Positions 32,778 through 42,570 of a DNA stretch of 64,000 nucleotides are shown here, piece by piece. Within the stretch, counting starts at the first letter, position 1. Every line of letters begins with the position of its first letter. This DNA comes from Exercitatus varius. GTDB lineage: Bacteria > Pseudomonadota > Gammaproteobacteria > Enterobacterales > Pasteurellaceae. Position numbers and translations under genes: made by a program. The notes beneath the pieces were generated by a model. That model was not told the origin of the DNA and searched no databases. It saw only the letters and a list, made by a program, of their open reading frames with translations. Where the stretch lies: contig NZ_JARQTO010000002.1 of NCBI RefSeq assembly GCF_029577735.1, positions 62,001 to 126,000 on the forward strand. The letters are read 5' to 3'.

Positions 32778-33317
32778 ATGAAACTTTGTAAATTTACACC
32801 GCACTTTTTGTTCTCCTTGGTTCTTTGCGCCTGCGTGTCTTCCCCGGCTGCGGATTTTGACAAACGACAGGCGGCGAAATCACGGGTTGAACTGGCGTTA
32901 GGTTATCTTGCTCAGAATAATCCGACTCAGGCCAAATTAAATCTGGATAAGGCGTTAAATTATGCGCCGGATTATTATCTGGTGCATTCCGCGCTGGCTT
33001 ATTTTTATCATCAGCAAGGCAATACCACGCTGGCGGACAACGCGTATCGTAAAGCGATCGCGTTAGATGACGAACAAGGCGACGTGCATAATAATTACGG
33101 CACGTTTTTATGTTCCCAAGGCAAAGCCGAACAGGGATTTGAACAATTCCACAAGGCTTTATCCGCCAAACATTATTACAATCAAGGGGATACTTACGAA
33201 AATCTGGCCATTTGCGCCTATTCCGTGAAAAATCGAGCGGTTTATCAGGAAAGTATTGAGATGCTGCGCAAAGTTTCGCCGTCACGGGCTGCGGAGCTGG
33301 AATCCCTGCATTTCTGA
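32778..33317 (+). CDS. pilW: Type IV pilus biogenesis lipoprotein PilW/PilF
   Basis: 179 residues. Signal peptide ending LCAC, with Cys19 the likely lipidation site. TPR repeats follow: about 38-70 (ELALGYLAQNNPTQAKLNLDKALNYAP), 72-104 and 106-140. This matches PilW/PilF, the outer-membrane pilotin that helps assemble the PilQ secretin. The location between rlmN and rodZ supports this. In Pasteurellaceae type IV pili act in DNA uptake, which suits the uptake-signal density. An uptake signal overlaps the signal-peptide codons. Confidence 0.9.
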   Translation: MKLCKFTPHFLFSLVLCACVSSPAADFDKRQAAKSRVELALGYLAQNNPTQAKLNLDKALNYAPDYYLVHSALAYFYHQQGNTTLADNAYRKAIALDDEQGDVHNNYGTFLCSQGKAEQGFEQFHKALSAKHYYNQGDTYENLAICAYSVKNRAVYQESIEMLRKVSPSRAAELESLHF

Positions 33318-33410
33318 TTTTTCTTTTTTCTGTGTAATAACGGTTGCAAAAGACGTTTTTCAACTTTAAACTTTATCAGTTTTATTGCCTTTCATTTCGA
33401 AGAAATATTT

Positions 33411-34346
33411 ATGGATACCGAAGAAAAAAACGTTGCAACTCTTGGCGAACAATTCCGTCAGGCTCGTGAAAATTTAGGTCTGTCACTTGAAGCGGCGGCT
33501 AAAAAATTAAATTTACGCGCGCAAGTGCTTCAATGTATTGAAAATAACGAATTTGCCCAAAAATCCATTCCGGCAACCTTTATGCAAGGGTATGTTCGCA
33601 GTTATGCGAAGTTGGTTAAATTGCCCGAAAGCGTGTGGAAAGGCGCCGTTCCAAGTTTCGGCGAAATCCCGAAAAACGATCTCAGCCGCGCCGCGCGCGT
33701 GGATAAAGCCATTAATCCTCATTCTTCTCATAATAACCGTTGGATTGGTTATTTCACGACCATCGTTCTTTTATTTGTCGCCGGTATGACCGCGCTTTGG
33801 TGGTGGGAAAACTATCAGCAATCGAATAAAGAACGCGAAACCTTGGTACAGAATTATACGCTGATAGAAACGGCGTCCGAGCCGCCAAAAGAACTTTTGC
33901 CTGAAGTGCAGGTTCCTGCGGCGCCGGCGGAAGCGTCCGCAGACACGCCGGCACAGTCCGAACAATCGACAGCCGCCGCGACGCTAACCGATTCGTCCCA
34001 GGTTAATGAAACTAATACGCAACCGGCGGTTGAAGTGCCGAATACTCAAAATCACAATCAAAGTGCGGTCGAAAATTCCGATGTTTTTCAAACGGCGGAA
34101 CAGCCCGCGACGGACGGAGATTTGCAAATTGAAATTACTGCGGCAACCAGTTGGATTAGCGTAAAAGACGCCAAACGCAAAGTGCTTGCTCAGAAAGAAT
34201 ATCGTCAGGGTGAAACGCTGAACTTTAAAGACGGTGCGCCTTACGCCGTTATCATTGGCGCGCCGGGCAATGTGAAAATTACTTATAAAGGTGAAAATTA
34301 TCCGCTGAAAGTGGATGGTCGTGTCGCCAAATTTAAACTTCAATAA
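33411..34346 (+). CDS. rodZ: Cytoskeletal protein RodZ
   Basis: 311 residues. Cytoplasmic helix-turn-helix domain (about 9-75: LGEQFRQARENLGLSLEAAAKKLNLRAQVLQCIENNEF), one membrane helix (about 111-129), a Pro/Thr/Gln-rich linker (about 145-230) and a C-terminal periplasmic beta domain (DUF4115, about 235-311). RodZ binds MreB and sets rod shape. Uptake signal encoding QSAVENS lies in the unstructured linker. Confidence 0.94.
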   Translation: MDTEEKNVATLGEQFRQARENLGLSLEAAAKKLNLRAQVLQCIENNEFAQKSIPATFMQGYVRSYAKLVKLPESVWKGAVPSFGEIPKNDLSRAARVDKAINPHSSHNNRWIGYFTTIVLLFVAGMTALWWWENYQQSNKERETLVQNYTLIETASEPPKELLPEVQVPAAPAEASADTPAQSEQSTAAATLTDSSQVNETNTQPAVEVPNTQNHNQSAVENSDVFQTAEQPATDGDLQIEITAATSWISVKDAKRKVLAQKEYRQGETLNFKDGAPYAVIIGAPGNVKITYKGENYPLKVDGRVAKFKLQ

Positions 34347-34351
34347 CGATT

Positions 34352-35467
34352 ATGTCAGCATTTAAACCAACCATTAAACGCCGTGAATCCACCAAGATTT
34401 ACGTCGGTAACGTGCCTGTCGGCGGTGATGCGCCGATTGCCGTTCAATCTATGACTAACACGCGCACCACCGATGTGGAAGCGACGGTGGCGCAGATTAA
34501 AGCGTTAGAACGCGTAGGCGCGGATATTATCCGCATTTCCGTGCCGACCATGGACGCGGCGGAAGCGTTCAAATTGATTAAACAGCAAGCCAAAGTACCG
34601 TTAGTGGCGGATATTCACTTTGATTATCGGATTGCCTTAAAAGTGGCGGAATACGGCGTGGATTGCCTGCGCATTAATCCGGGCAATATCGGTCGGGAAG
34701 ATCGCATTCGTGCGGTGGTGGATTGCGCTAAAGATAAAAACATTCCTATCCGTATCGGTGTGAATGCCGGCTCACTGGAAAAAGATTTGCAGGAAAAATA
34801 CGGCGAACCGACTCCGGAAGCCTTGCTGGAAAGCGCATTGCGTCATGTGGAAATTCTGGATCGTTTAAATTTCGATCAGTTTAAAGTCAGCGTAAAAGCG
34901 TCAGACGTATTTTTAGCGGTCGAGAGTTACCGCTTGCTGGCAAAAGCCATTAAACAACCGCTGCATTTGGGAATTACCGAAGCGGGCGGCGCCCGTGCCG
35001 GCGCAGTAAAAAGTGCGGTCGGTTTGGGCATGCTTTTAGCGGAAGGCATCGGCGATACCCTGCGGGTTTCCTTGGCGGCGGATCCGGTGGAAGAAATCAA
35101 AGTAGGATTTGATATTCTGAAATCGTTGCGTATCCGTTCCCGCGGTATTAACTTTATTGCCTGCCCGACCTGTTCCCGTCAGGAATTCGATGTGATCGGC
35201 ACGGTAAATGCTCTTGAACAACGCCTTGAAGACATCACCACACCGATGGATGTATCCATTATCGGTTGTGTGGTGAACGGGCCGGGGGAAGCTCTGGTTT
35301 CCGATTTGGGCGTAACCGGCGGCAATAAAAAAAGCGGTTATTATCTGGACGGCGAACGTCAGAAAGAGCGTTTCGACAACGACGACATTGTAAATCAGCT
35401 GGAAGCGAAAATCCGAGCAAAAATTGCAATGCGGGAAAACCGAATTGAAGTGGCTTCGGTGGAATAA
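34352..35467 (+). CDS. ispG: 4-hydroxy-3-methylbut-2-enyl diphosphate synthase (flavodoxin)
   Basis: 371 residues (E. coli 372). Converts the cyclic MEP diphosphate to HMBPP. The [4Fe-4S] ligands are in CPTCSRQEFD and IGCVVNGPGEA. N-terminal TIM-barrel blocks AVQSMTNTRTTDVEATVAQI and ADIHFDYRIAL are diagnostic. Starts 5 bp after rodZ, so co-transcribed. With ispD and ispF this is the third MEP gene in the window. Confidence 0.97.
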   Translation: MSAFKPTIKRRESTKIYVGNVPVGGDAPIAVQSMTNTRTTDVEATVAQIKALERVGADIIRISVPTMDAAEAFKLIKQQAKVPLVADIHFDYRIALKVAEYGVDCLRINPGNIGREDRIRAVVDCAKDKNIPIRIGVNAGSLEKDLQEKYGEPTPEALLESALRHVEILDRLNFDQFKVSVKASDVFLAVESYRLLAKAIKQPLHLGITEAGGARAGAVKSAVGLGMLLAEGIGDTLRVSLAADPVEEIKVGFDILKSLRIRSRGINFIACPTCSRQEFDVIGTVNALEQRLEDITTPMDVSIIGCVVNGPGEALVSDLGVTGGNKKSGYYLDGERQKERFDNDDIVNQLEAKIRAKIAMRENRIEVASVE

Positions 35468-35527
35468 AAGCCAATCGGTTAAATAACAAAAACAGATACG
35501 TTAAACAGAATAGGAAATAGGATAAAC

Positions 35528-36799
35528 GTGGCAAACATTATCAAAGCAATTCGCGGGATGAATGATTGTTCTCCGACTGATTCGCCGTTATGGCAATGGA
35601 TTGAAGACAAAGTGCGCAATGTGCTGGCGAGTTACGGTTACAGCGAAGTGCGTATGCCGATCGTGGAAAGTACGCCGTTGTTCGCGCGCGCCATCGGTGA
35701 AGTTACCGATGTGGTTTCGAAGGAAATGTATACATTCTGGGACAACGACGAGCAACTGACGCTTCGTCCGGAGGGCACCGCGGGTTGTGTACGGGCGGCG
35801 ATTGAAAACGGCTGGATTTATAATAATGAACAACGTTTGTGGTATATGGGGCCGATGTTCCGCCACGAGCGCCCGCAAAAAGGACGTTACCGTCAGTTTC
35901 ATCAGGCCGGCGTAGAAATTTTCGGTATCGCCAATCCGGAAATCGATGCGGAACTTATCATTTTAACCGCACGTTTATGGAAAGAATTAGGCATCGAACA
36001 GCATGTTTCGTTGCAATTGAATTCCATCGGCTCGCTGGAAGCGCGTGCCAATTACCGCACGGCGTTAGTGGCGTTTTTGCAAAATCATCAGGCGTTAATG
36101 AATGACGAAGAGAAAGATCGTTTGGTGAAAAACCCGCTACGGATTTTAGACAGCAAAAATGCGGCGCTGCAGGAAGTGTTAAACGACGCACCGAAATTAT
36201 TGGATTATCTGGATGACGAAAGCCGCGAACATTTTGTGCAGCTTTGCGCCTTGCTGGATAATATGGGCGTGAAATATGAAATCAACCCGAAATTGGTGCG
36301 AGGACTGGACTATTACAATAAAACCGTATTTGAATGGGTAACCTCCGCCCTGGGCGCACAGGGTACGGTTTGCGGCGGCGGTCGTTACGACGGCTTGGTG
36401 GAACAGCTGGGCGGGCATGCCACTCAGGGTGTCGGTTTCGCCATGGGCTTGGAACGTTTGGTTCTGCTGGTTCAAGAGGTCAATAAGAATATTATCGTAC
36501 CAAGTGCGGTCGATATTTACGTTGTTTTTTCCGGTGAAGGAACCACCTTGGCGGCCTTTAGAATTGCGGAAAAAATCCGCACGGAATTACCGCACTTACG
36601 TGTGATGACTCATTGTTCCGGCGGTAAATTCCAAAAACAATTCAAACGGGCGGATAAAGTCGGCGCAAGATTCGCGTTGGTGATCGGTGAAAGCGAAGTG
36701 CAGGCCGACCAAGTGGTGGTGAAAGATTTATCAGGTGCGGCCGAACAACAAACGATTTCCGCAGTCGAACTTATTGACTATTTAAAACGTGCATTTTGA
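35528..36799 (+). CDS. hisS: Histidyl-tRNA synthetase
   Basis: 423 residues (E. coli 424), class II synthetase. Motif 2 is GPMFRHERPQKGRYRQFHQ; histidine-specific motifs are LVRGLDYYNKTVFEW and GGGRYDGLV. The C-terminal anticodon domain begins near 330. An uptake signal encodes PSAVDIY. Continues the ispG-hisS-yfgM order. Confidence 0.97.
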   Translation: MANIIKAIRGMNDCSPTDSPLWQWIEDKVRNVLASYGYSEVRMPIVESTPLFARAIGEVTDVVSKEMYTFWDNDEQLTLRPEGTAGCVRAAIENGWIYNNEQRLWYMGPMFRHERPQKGRYRQFHQAGVEIFGIANPEIDAELIILTARLWKELGIEQHVSLQLNSIGSLEARANYRTALVAFLQNHQALMNDEEKDRLVKNPLRILDSKNAALQEVLNDAPKLLDYLDDESREHFVQLCALLDNMGVKYEINPKLVRGLDYYNKTVFEWVTSALGAQGTVCGGGRYDGLVEQLGGHATQGVGFAMGLERLVLLVQEVNKNIIVPSAVDIYVVFSGEGTTLAAFRIAEKIRTELPHLRVMTHCSGGKFQKQFKRADKVGARFALVIGESEVQADQVVVKDLSGAAEQQTISAVELIDYLKRAF

Positions 36800-36809
36800 G
36801 GATTAGAAC

Positions 36810-37418
36810 ATGGCTTATACCAGTTTAGAAGAACAAGAAATCAACGAAATTAAATCCTGGTGGAACGAAAACTATAAAAGTTTGATCGCCATTTTCATTA
36901 TTGCGTTGGCGGGCGTGTTTGGCTGGCGTTACTGGCAGGATCACCAAACGGCGAAAGCTCATGAAATGTCGGCGCTATACGACAAAGTGGTTGCTCATCA
37001 GGATGTTGCGGCAAAACAGGCTCAGATTGACGCTTTCGTACAAGACAACGAAAAAACCGGTTATGCCGCGTTGGTATTGCTGGAAAAAGCCAAAGATGCG
37101 GTAAACAAACAGGATTTTGCTTCGGCGGCGGAAGCTTTGAAACAGGCGGCATCCCATGCGCCTGAGCCGATTTTAGCGGCAACGGCAAATATGCGTTTAG
37201 CGGAAGTGCAGTTCCAGCAGAAAGATTTTGACGGTGCGTTAGCCACGCTGGCACAGGTGAAAGAAAGCGGATTTGCGAATCCTAAAGCCTTACTGACCGG
37301 TGAAATTCAGTTAGCGAAAGGCGATAAAGCCGCGGCGAAGGCCAGCTTTGAAGAAGCCCTGAAAAATGCGACGGCGTTAGAGCAGCAAGAAGCACAAGTG
37401 CGGTTAAATAATTTATAG
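36810..37418 (+). CDS. yfgM: Ancillary SecYEG translocon subunit YfgM
   Basis: 202 residues. A cytoplasmic start (MAYTSLEEQEINEIKSWWNENY), one membrane helix (about 23-42, LIAIFIIALAGVFGWRYW) and a periplasmic TPR domain. Matches YfgM, which in E. coli associates with PpiD at the Sec translocon. In E. coli bamB follows; here a terminator and gor follow, so bamB is not at this place. Confidence 0.92.
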   Translation: MAYTSLEEQEINEIKSWWNENYKSLIAIFIIALAGVFGWRYWQDHQTAKAHEMSALYDKVVAHQDVAAKQAQIDAFVQDNEKTGYAALVLLEKAKDAVNKQDFASAAEALKQAASHAPEPILAATANMRLAEVQFQQKDFDGALATLAQVKESGFANPKALLTGEIQLAKGDKAAAKASFEEALKNATALEQQEAQVRLNNL

Positions 37419-37427
37419 TTTTTTTAT

Positions 37428-37457
37428 AAAAGACTTGGTTGATGCCAGGTCTTTTTT
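37428..37457 (+). terminator. Terminator of the rlmN-yfgM row
   Basis: AAAAGACTTGG/CCAGGTCTTTT with one G-T wobble and a 6-nt loop, then a T run. Confidence 0.85.
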
Positions 37458-37555
37458 ATTGGTAAAACCGATTAAACCGATTCATTCAATCGCTTTGCCT
37501 TTCTTTGTCTTTTTCGGCAAAATGGCTCGAATTTCACAAAAATAGGAAATCCATT

Positions 37556-38926
37556 ATGACAAAACATTATTATTATTTAGCTATCGGCGGAGGCAGCGGC
37601 GGAATTGCCTCCGTTAACCGTGCGGCAAGCTATGGCAAAAAATGTGCCGTTATTGAAGCCAAACATTTAGGCGGAACCTGTGTAAATGTGGGGTGCGTGC
37701 CGAAAAAAGTGATGTTTTACGGCGCACAGATTGCGGAAGCCATTCATCATTACGCGCCGGACTATGGTTTTGACGTCAGTGTAAACCGATTTGATTTCGC
37801 CAAATTGGTGGAAAGCCGTCAGGCTTATATCGATCGCATTCATACTTCATACAATAACGTGTTGGCGAAAAATAATGTGGACGTGTTGAACGGTTTTGCC
37901 AAATTTGTGGATGCGAAAACCGTTGAAGTGTTTTATGCCGACGGTTCAAGCGAACAAGTCACGGCGGATCATATTCTGATCGCAACCGGCGGACGTCCGA
38001 CTATTCCTGCGGTAAAAGGCGCGGAATACGGTATTGATTCAAACGGCGTATTTGCTTTAAAAGCGTTACCTAAACGCGTGGCGATTGTCGGTGCGGGTTA
38101 TATTGCGGTGGAATTGGCGGGCGTCTTCAACAGTTTCAAAACGGAAACCCATTTGTTTGTGCGCAAACATGCGCCGTTGCGTAATCAGGATCCGCTGATT
38201 GTAGACACACTGCTGGAAGTATTGGAGCAGGACGGCATTCGGCTGCACACTCAGGCAATCCCTCAGGAAGTGGTGAAAAATGCCGACGGATCTCTTACTT
38301 TAAAATTGGAAGACGGACGCGAAACGACGGTGGATTCCGTGGTATGGGCAATCGGTCGCGAACCGACGACCGATGCGATTAATCTGCAAGCGGCCGGCGT
38401 GGAAACCAATGTGCGAGGTTTTGTGAAGGTGGACAAATATCAAAACACCAATGTAAGAGGCATTTATGCGGTGGGCGATATTATCGAAGGCGGTATTGAA
38501 TTAACCCCCGTAGCGGTGGCGGCAGGTCGTCGTTTGTCCGAACGTTTGTTTAATCACAAACCGGATGAGCACCTGGATTATAATCTCGTTCCGACCGTAG
38601 TGTTCAGCCATCCTCCGATCGGCACCGTAGGCTTAACCGAACCGAAAGCTATCGAGCGATACGGTGCGGAAAATGTGAAAGTCTATAAATCTTCTTTCAC
38701 ACCGATGTATTCCGCCGTTACTCAGCATCGTCAGCCTTGCCGTATGAAACTGGTGTGCGCGGGGGCGGATGAAAAAATAGTGGGTTTGCACGGAATCGGT
38801 TTCGGCGTCGATGAAATGATTCAAGGATTTGCCGTGGCGATTAAAATGGGAGCGACCAAAGCGGATTTCGACAATACCGTCGCGATTCACCCGACCGGCT
38901 CGGAAGAATTTGTCACCATGCGTTAA
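37556..38926 (+). CDS. gor: Glutathione reductase
   Basis: 456 residues from the ATG at 37556 with AGGAAA upstream. FAD-binding start YLAIGGGSGGIASVNRAASYG, redox disulfide GGTCVNVGCVPKK, NADPH-binding GAGYIAVELAGVF and the C-terminal His-Glu pair HPTGSEEF. NADPH-dependent reduction of oxidised glutathione. A frame starting at 37505 is not supported by a ribosome site. Confidence 0.96.
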   Translation: MTKHYYYLAIGGGSGGIASVNRAASYGKKCAVIEAKHLGGTCVNVGCVPKKVMFYGAQIAEAIHHYAPDYGFDVSVNRFDFAKLVESRQAYIDRIHTSYNNVLAKNNVDVLNGFAKFVDAKTVEVFYADGSSEQVTADHILIATGGRPTIPAVKGAEYGIDSNGVFALKALPKRVAIVGAGYIAVELAGVFNSFKTETHLFVRKHAPLRNQDPLIVDTLLEVLEQDGIRLHTQAIPQEVVKNADGSLTLKLEDGRETTVDSVVWAIGREPTTDAINLQAAGVETNVRGFVKVDKYQNTNVRGIYAVGDIIEGGIELTPVAVAAGRRLSERLFNHKPDEHLDYNLVPTVVFSHPPIGTVGLTEPKAIERYGAENVKVYKSSFTPMYSAVTQHRQPCRMKLVCAGADEKIVGLHGIGFGVDEMIQGFAVAIKMGATKADFDNTVAIHPTGSEEFVTMR

Positions 38927-38933
38927 ATCCAAT

Positions 38934-38965
38934 AAAAATAGGCATAGTCGACTATGCCTATTTTT
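38934..38965. terminator. Bidirectional terminator between gor and dciA
   Basis: Perfect palindrome AAAATAGGCATAGTC/GACTATGCCTATTTT with A and T runs on both sides. Serves both converging genes; it overlaps the last codons of dciA. Confidence 0.9.
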
Positions 38966-39290
38966 TTATCGATTTTTTGCCAAGTTCGGGATTTATACGA
39001 AATTGCAGCCGGTTAATTTCCGGGTGAATACGGCGGAACGTTTGTAACAGTTCCTGCTGACGAAATAAAAATCCCTGCCGCACGACCGCACTTGCCACTT
39101 CAATCGTCAGTCCGTCCTCAGAAAAATTTGCGACGCGGTATAATTCGATAAACCGGGAAGGCAAAAGTTGCTGGATATTTTGATTTAATTCATTGATAAA
39201 CAAACCTTTTTTCATGACTTGCGCAAGGCTTGAGGTATCCAGCAATTCTTTGATATTCATGACTTTTTGATGACGTTTGCTACGTTCCAT
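38958..39290 (-). CDS. dciA: DciA-like replicative helicase loader (DUF721)
   Basis: 110 residues from the ATG at 39290, with TAGGAGAG upstream. The DUF721 block is LLDTSSLAQVMKKGLFINELNQNIQQLLPSRFIELYRVANFSEDGLTIEVASAVVRQGFLFRQQELLQTF. DciA loads DnaB in bacteria lacking a phage-derived DnaC. It is divergent from secM-secA, a place also known for DUF721 genes in other gammaproteobacteria. The longer frame to 39419 would overlap the secM start and has no family support. Confidence 0.8.
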   Translation of the reverse strand: MERSKRHQKVMNIKELLDTSSLAQVMKKGLFINELNQNIQQLLPSRFIELYRVANFSEDGLTIEVASAVVRQGFLFRQQELLQTFRRIHPEINRLQFRINPELGKKSIKK

Positions 39291-39399
39291 GCTTGATATT
39301 TCTCTCCTAAAGCCCCATCTAAAGGGAAATTTGAATAAATTTACGACATTGTAACGAATTTCCGCTATAATTTGACTACTTTTTTGTGAGAACTCCGAA

Positions 39400-39699
39400 A
39401 TGATATTAACCAAAGGCAAACATTATTTTTGGTCGCGATTACTGTTCAGCGTAATTGCGATGTTCGCGCTGCCTCAGGTTCAGATATCACAACATGCCGA
39501 ATCGGAGAATCACACTTATCAAAATCAGTCCGTTCAACGGCAAATCGCCCGTGCCGCACAGGTTTTGCAACAGAAACAGGCGCAGCAATTTTTTGTCGTA
39601 TCATCGGCTGAACCGAAAAAACTTCTCGAATTTCGCCCGCACTTTTCGGTGACGGAATTCGCCTTTCACGCACCGATTCGCGGTAGTCCTCGCGTTTAG
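39400..39699 (+). CDS. secM: SecM, secretion monitor that controls secA
   Basis: 99 residues. A signal sequence (about 10-30) leads to a C-terminal arrest peptide, HAPIRGSP, one residue pair before the end (HAPIRGSPRV). As I recall, this form of the motif was described for SecM of Mannheimia succiniciproducens, which lacks the E. coli FSTPVWISQAQGIRAGP but keeps the Arg-Gly...Pro core. Stalling during poor export should open the secA start region. A -10 TATAAT at 39366-39371 lies upstream, and an uptake-signal variant (CGCCCGCACTTTT) lies within the frame. Confidence 0.9.
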   Translation: MILTKGKHYFWSRLLFSVIAMFALPQVQISQHAESENHTYQNQSVQRQIARAAQVLQQKQAQQFFVVSSAEPKKLLEFRPHFSVTEFAFHAPIRGSPRV

Positions 39700-39729
39700 T
39701 TTTCCCGTTAAAAATGTAACAACAAAATG

Positions 39730-39766
39730 GAATAAACCGCCGTGTTGAAGAGCTATTGCGGTTTAT
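39730..39766 (+). promoter_or_regulatory. secM-secA intergenic hairpin
   Basis: AATAAACCGC pairs with GCGGTTTATT across a 17-nt loop, 38 nt before secA. A second possible pairing, TTTCTC (39765-39770) with GAGAAA (39795-39800), would cover the secA ribosome site. This is the kind of mRNA structure that SecM stalling opens in E. coli. Confidence 0.6.
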
Positions 39767-39803
39767 TTCTCAAAATCATAACAGTCAAAAAACAGAGAAA
39801 ATT

Positions 39804-42560
39804 ATGCTAAGAACTATTGCAACGAAAATTTTTGGTAGCCGTAACGATCGTATTTTGCGTCGTCTGAACAAAATCGTTAAGAAAATTAATGGGTTGGAAC
39901 CTTCCTTTGAAGCGTTGAGCGATGACGAACTCAAAGCCAAAACCGATGAATTCCGTCAACGTTTAGCCAACGGCGAAACCTTGGAACAGCTGATGCCGGA
40001 GGCCTTTGCCACCGTGCGCGAAGCCAGTCGTCGCGTATTGGGCATGCGTCATTTCGACGTACAGTTAGTCGGCGGCATGGTACTGACCAACCGAAATATC
40101 GCGGAAATGCGTACCGGTGAAGGGAAAACCTTAACCGCAACCTTGCCTTGCTATTTGAACGCGCTGACCGGCAAAGGCGTGCACGTAGTCACAGTGAACG
40201 ATTATTTGGCTCGCCGCGATGCGGAAACCAACCGTCCGTTATTCGAATTTTTAGGTATGACCGTAGCGGTGAATGTGCCGGGGTTGGATCCGGAAGTGAA
40301 GCGCGACGCCTATAAAGCGGATATCACTTATGCCACTAACAGCGAATTAGGTTTCGACTATCTGCGGGATAATCTGGCCCATTCGGCGCAGGAACGTTTT
40401 CAGCGGCCGCTGCATTACGCGTTAGTGGACGAAGTGGATTCCATTTTAATTGATGAAGCCCGGACTCCGTTGATTATTTCCGGCCCGGCGGCTGACAGTT
40501 CCGAACTTTATATCGCTATTAATAAACTGATTCCGTCTCTGGTGGAACAGGAAAAAGAAGACAGCGATGAATTTCAGGGCACCGGCGATTATTCCCTCGA
40601 TTTGAAGAACAAACAGGCGAATTTAACGGAACGCGGCTTGGAAAAATGCGAAAACTGGTTGGTGGAACAAGGTTTAATGCGGCCGGAAGACAGCCTGTAT
40701 TCAGCGGCGAATTTGGGTTTGTTCCATCATATTTCGGCGGCGCTGCGCGCTCATACTTTATTCCAGCGCGATGTGGATTATGTCGTGAAAGACGGCGAAA
40801 TCGTTATTGTGGACGAACATACGGGACGCACTATGGCGGGACGTCGCTGGTCCGACGGTTTACATCAAGCGATTGAAGCCAAAGAGGGTGTGAAAATTCA
40901 GGGCGAAAACCAAACCGTTGCTTCAATCACTTATCAGAATTTCTTCCGTTTGTATGAAAAATTGGCCGGGATGACGGGTACGGCGGATACGGAAGCGTTT
41001 GAATTTCAACAAATTTATGGATTGGAAACCGTGGTTATTCCGACTAATCGCCCAATGATTCGTGATGACAAAACGGATATTATGTTTGAAAACGAACAGT
41101 ACAAATTTGATGCCATCATTGAAGATATCAAAGACTGTATTGCCCGTCATCAACCCGTATTGGTGGGGACGGCGTCGATTGAAAAATCCGAATTGTTGTC
41201 TGCGGCACTGGATAAAGCGGGTATCGAACATAATGTGTTAAATGCCAAATTCCATGCTCAGGAAGCGGAAATTGTTGCCAATGCGGGATATCCGGGAGCG
41301 GTGACCATTGCCACCAACATGGCGGGACGCGGTACGGATATTGTATTGGGCGGTAACTGGAAAGCCGAAGTGGCGAAACTGGAAAATCCGACGGAAGAAC
41401 AAATTGAAGCGATCAAAGCGGCATGGCAGCAGCGTCATGACGAAGTTATGCAGGCGGGCGGTTTACATATTATCGGAACGGAACGCCACGAATCCCGTCG
41501 TATCGACAACCAGCTGCGCGGACGTTCCGGTCGTCAGGGCGATCCGGGCTCGTCCCGTTTTTATCTCTCATTGGATGACGCTTTAATGCGGATTTATCTG
41601 AATGAAGGTAAGTTGAACATGATGCGTAAAATGTTCACCACGGCGGGCGAAGCGATGGAATCCAAACTGTTGGCGAAAGTTATTGCTTCTGCGCAGGCGA
41701 AAGTGGAAGCTCATAACTTCGACGGACGTAAAAATCTGCTGCAATATGACGATGTGGCGAATGATCAACGCCATGCCATTTATGAACAGCGCAACGCCTT
41801 ACTGGATAATGAGGATATTTCCGAAACCATTGACGCCATTCGCGAAGACGTATTCAACGCTGTGATTGACGAATACATTCCGCCGCAATCTTTGGAAGAG
41901 CAATGGAAAATTCCCGAATTGGAAGAGCGTCTGCGTTCCGACTTTACGTTGGATCTGCCGATTCAGCAATGGTTGGAAGAAGATAATCAGTTACACGAAG
42001 ACAACTTGCGCGAACGCATTATCGAGGCGGCGAAAACGGAATATCAACGTAAAGAAGCGCTGGCCGGTTCGGAAAGTATGCGCAGTTTCGAGAAAGGCAT
42101 TATGCTGCAAACGCTGGATGAACTCTGGAAAGAGCATTTGTCGGCGATGGATTATCTGCGTCAGGGCATTCATTTGCGCGGTTATGCCCAGAAAGATCCG
42201 AAACAGGAATACAAAAAAGAGTCGTTCCAAATGTTTACGGAAATGCTGGATGCTTTGAAGTTAAGCGTCATCCGCACCTTAAGCCGCGTACGAGTGCGTA
42301 CTCAGGAAGAAATGGAAGAGGCGGAACGTCAATATCAGGCGGCGATGGCGGCGCAGCAGCAAGCCCGACAAGCGCAACAAGCGCCGCTTCCGAACGAACG
42401 CCCTTCGTCTGATACGGCGCAGGACGAGGCGTTATCGGCGGAGGAAAAAGTGGCCCGCGCTGTCGCGGAACGTCATATCGGACGCAACGAACCCTGTCCG
42501 TGCGGTTCCGGTAAAAAATACAAATACTGCCATGGCAGTCGTGCCAAAGATCACGCCTAA
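39804..42560 (+). CDS. secA: Preprotein translocase ATPase SecA
   Basis: 918 residues from the ATG at 39804 (MLRTIATKIFGSRNDR); E. coli SecA is 901. Walker A MRTGEGKTLTA near 102, DEVDSILIDEARTPLIISGP, and the helicase motif GRGTDIVLGGN. The C-terminal tail has a Gln/Ala-rich linker and the zinc/SecB-binding motif CPCGSGKKYKYCHG. It drives export through SecYEG. Expression is coupled to SecM immediately upstream. A paired uptake-signal terminator follows. Confidence 0.97.
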   Translation: MLRTIATKIFGSRNDRILRRLNKIVKKINGLEPSFEALSDDELKAKTDEFRQRLANGETLEQLMPEAFATVREASRRVLGMRHFDVQLVGGMVLTNRNIAEMRTGEGKTLTATLPCYLNALTGKGVHVVTVNDYLARRDAETNRPLFEFLGMTVAVNVPGLDPEVKRDAYKADITYATNSELGFDYLRDNLAHSAQERFQRPLHYALVDEVDSILIDEARTPLIISGPAADSSELYIAINKLIPSLVEQEKEDSDEFQGTGDYSLDLKNKQANLTERGLEKCENWLVEQGLMRPEDSLYSAANLGLFHHISAALRAHTLFQRDVDYVVKDGEIVIVDEHTGRTMAGRRWSDGLHQAIEAKEGVKIQGENQTVASITYQNFFRLYEKLAGMTGTADTEAFEFQQIYGLETVVIPTNRPMIRDDKTDIMFENEQYKFDAIIEDIKDCIARHQPVLVGTASIEKSELLSAALDKAGIEHNVLNAKFHAQEAEIVANAGYPGAVTIATNMAGRGTDIVLGGNWKAEVAKLENPTEEQIEAIKAAWQQRHDEVMQAGGLHIIGTERHESRRIDNQLRGRSGRQGDPGSSRFYLSLDDALMRIYLNEGKLNMMRKMFTTAGEAMESKLLAKVIASAQAKVEAHNFDGRKNLLQYDDVANDQRHAIYEQRNALLDNEDISETIDAIREDVFNAVIDEYIPPQSLEEQWKIPELEERLRSDFTLDLPIQQWLEEDNQLHEDNLRERIIEAAKTEYQRKEALAGSESMRSFEKGIMLQTLDELWKEHLSAMDYLRQGIHLRGYAQKDPKQEYKKESFQMFTEMLDALKLSVIRTLSRVRVRTQEEMEEAERQYQAAMAAQQQARQAQQAPLPNERPSSDTAQDEALSAEEKVARAVAERHIGRNEPCPCGSGKKYKYCHGSRAKDHA

Positions 42561-42570
42561 TCTTTGAATC

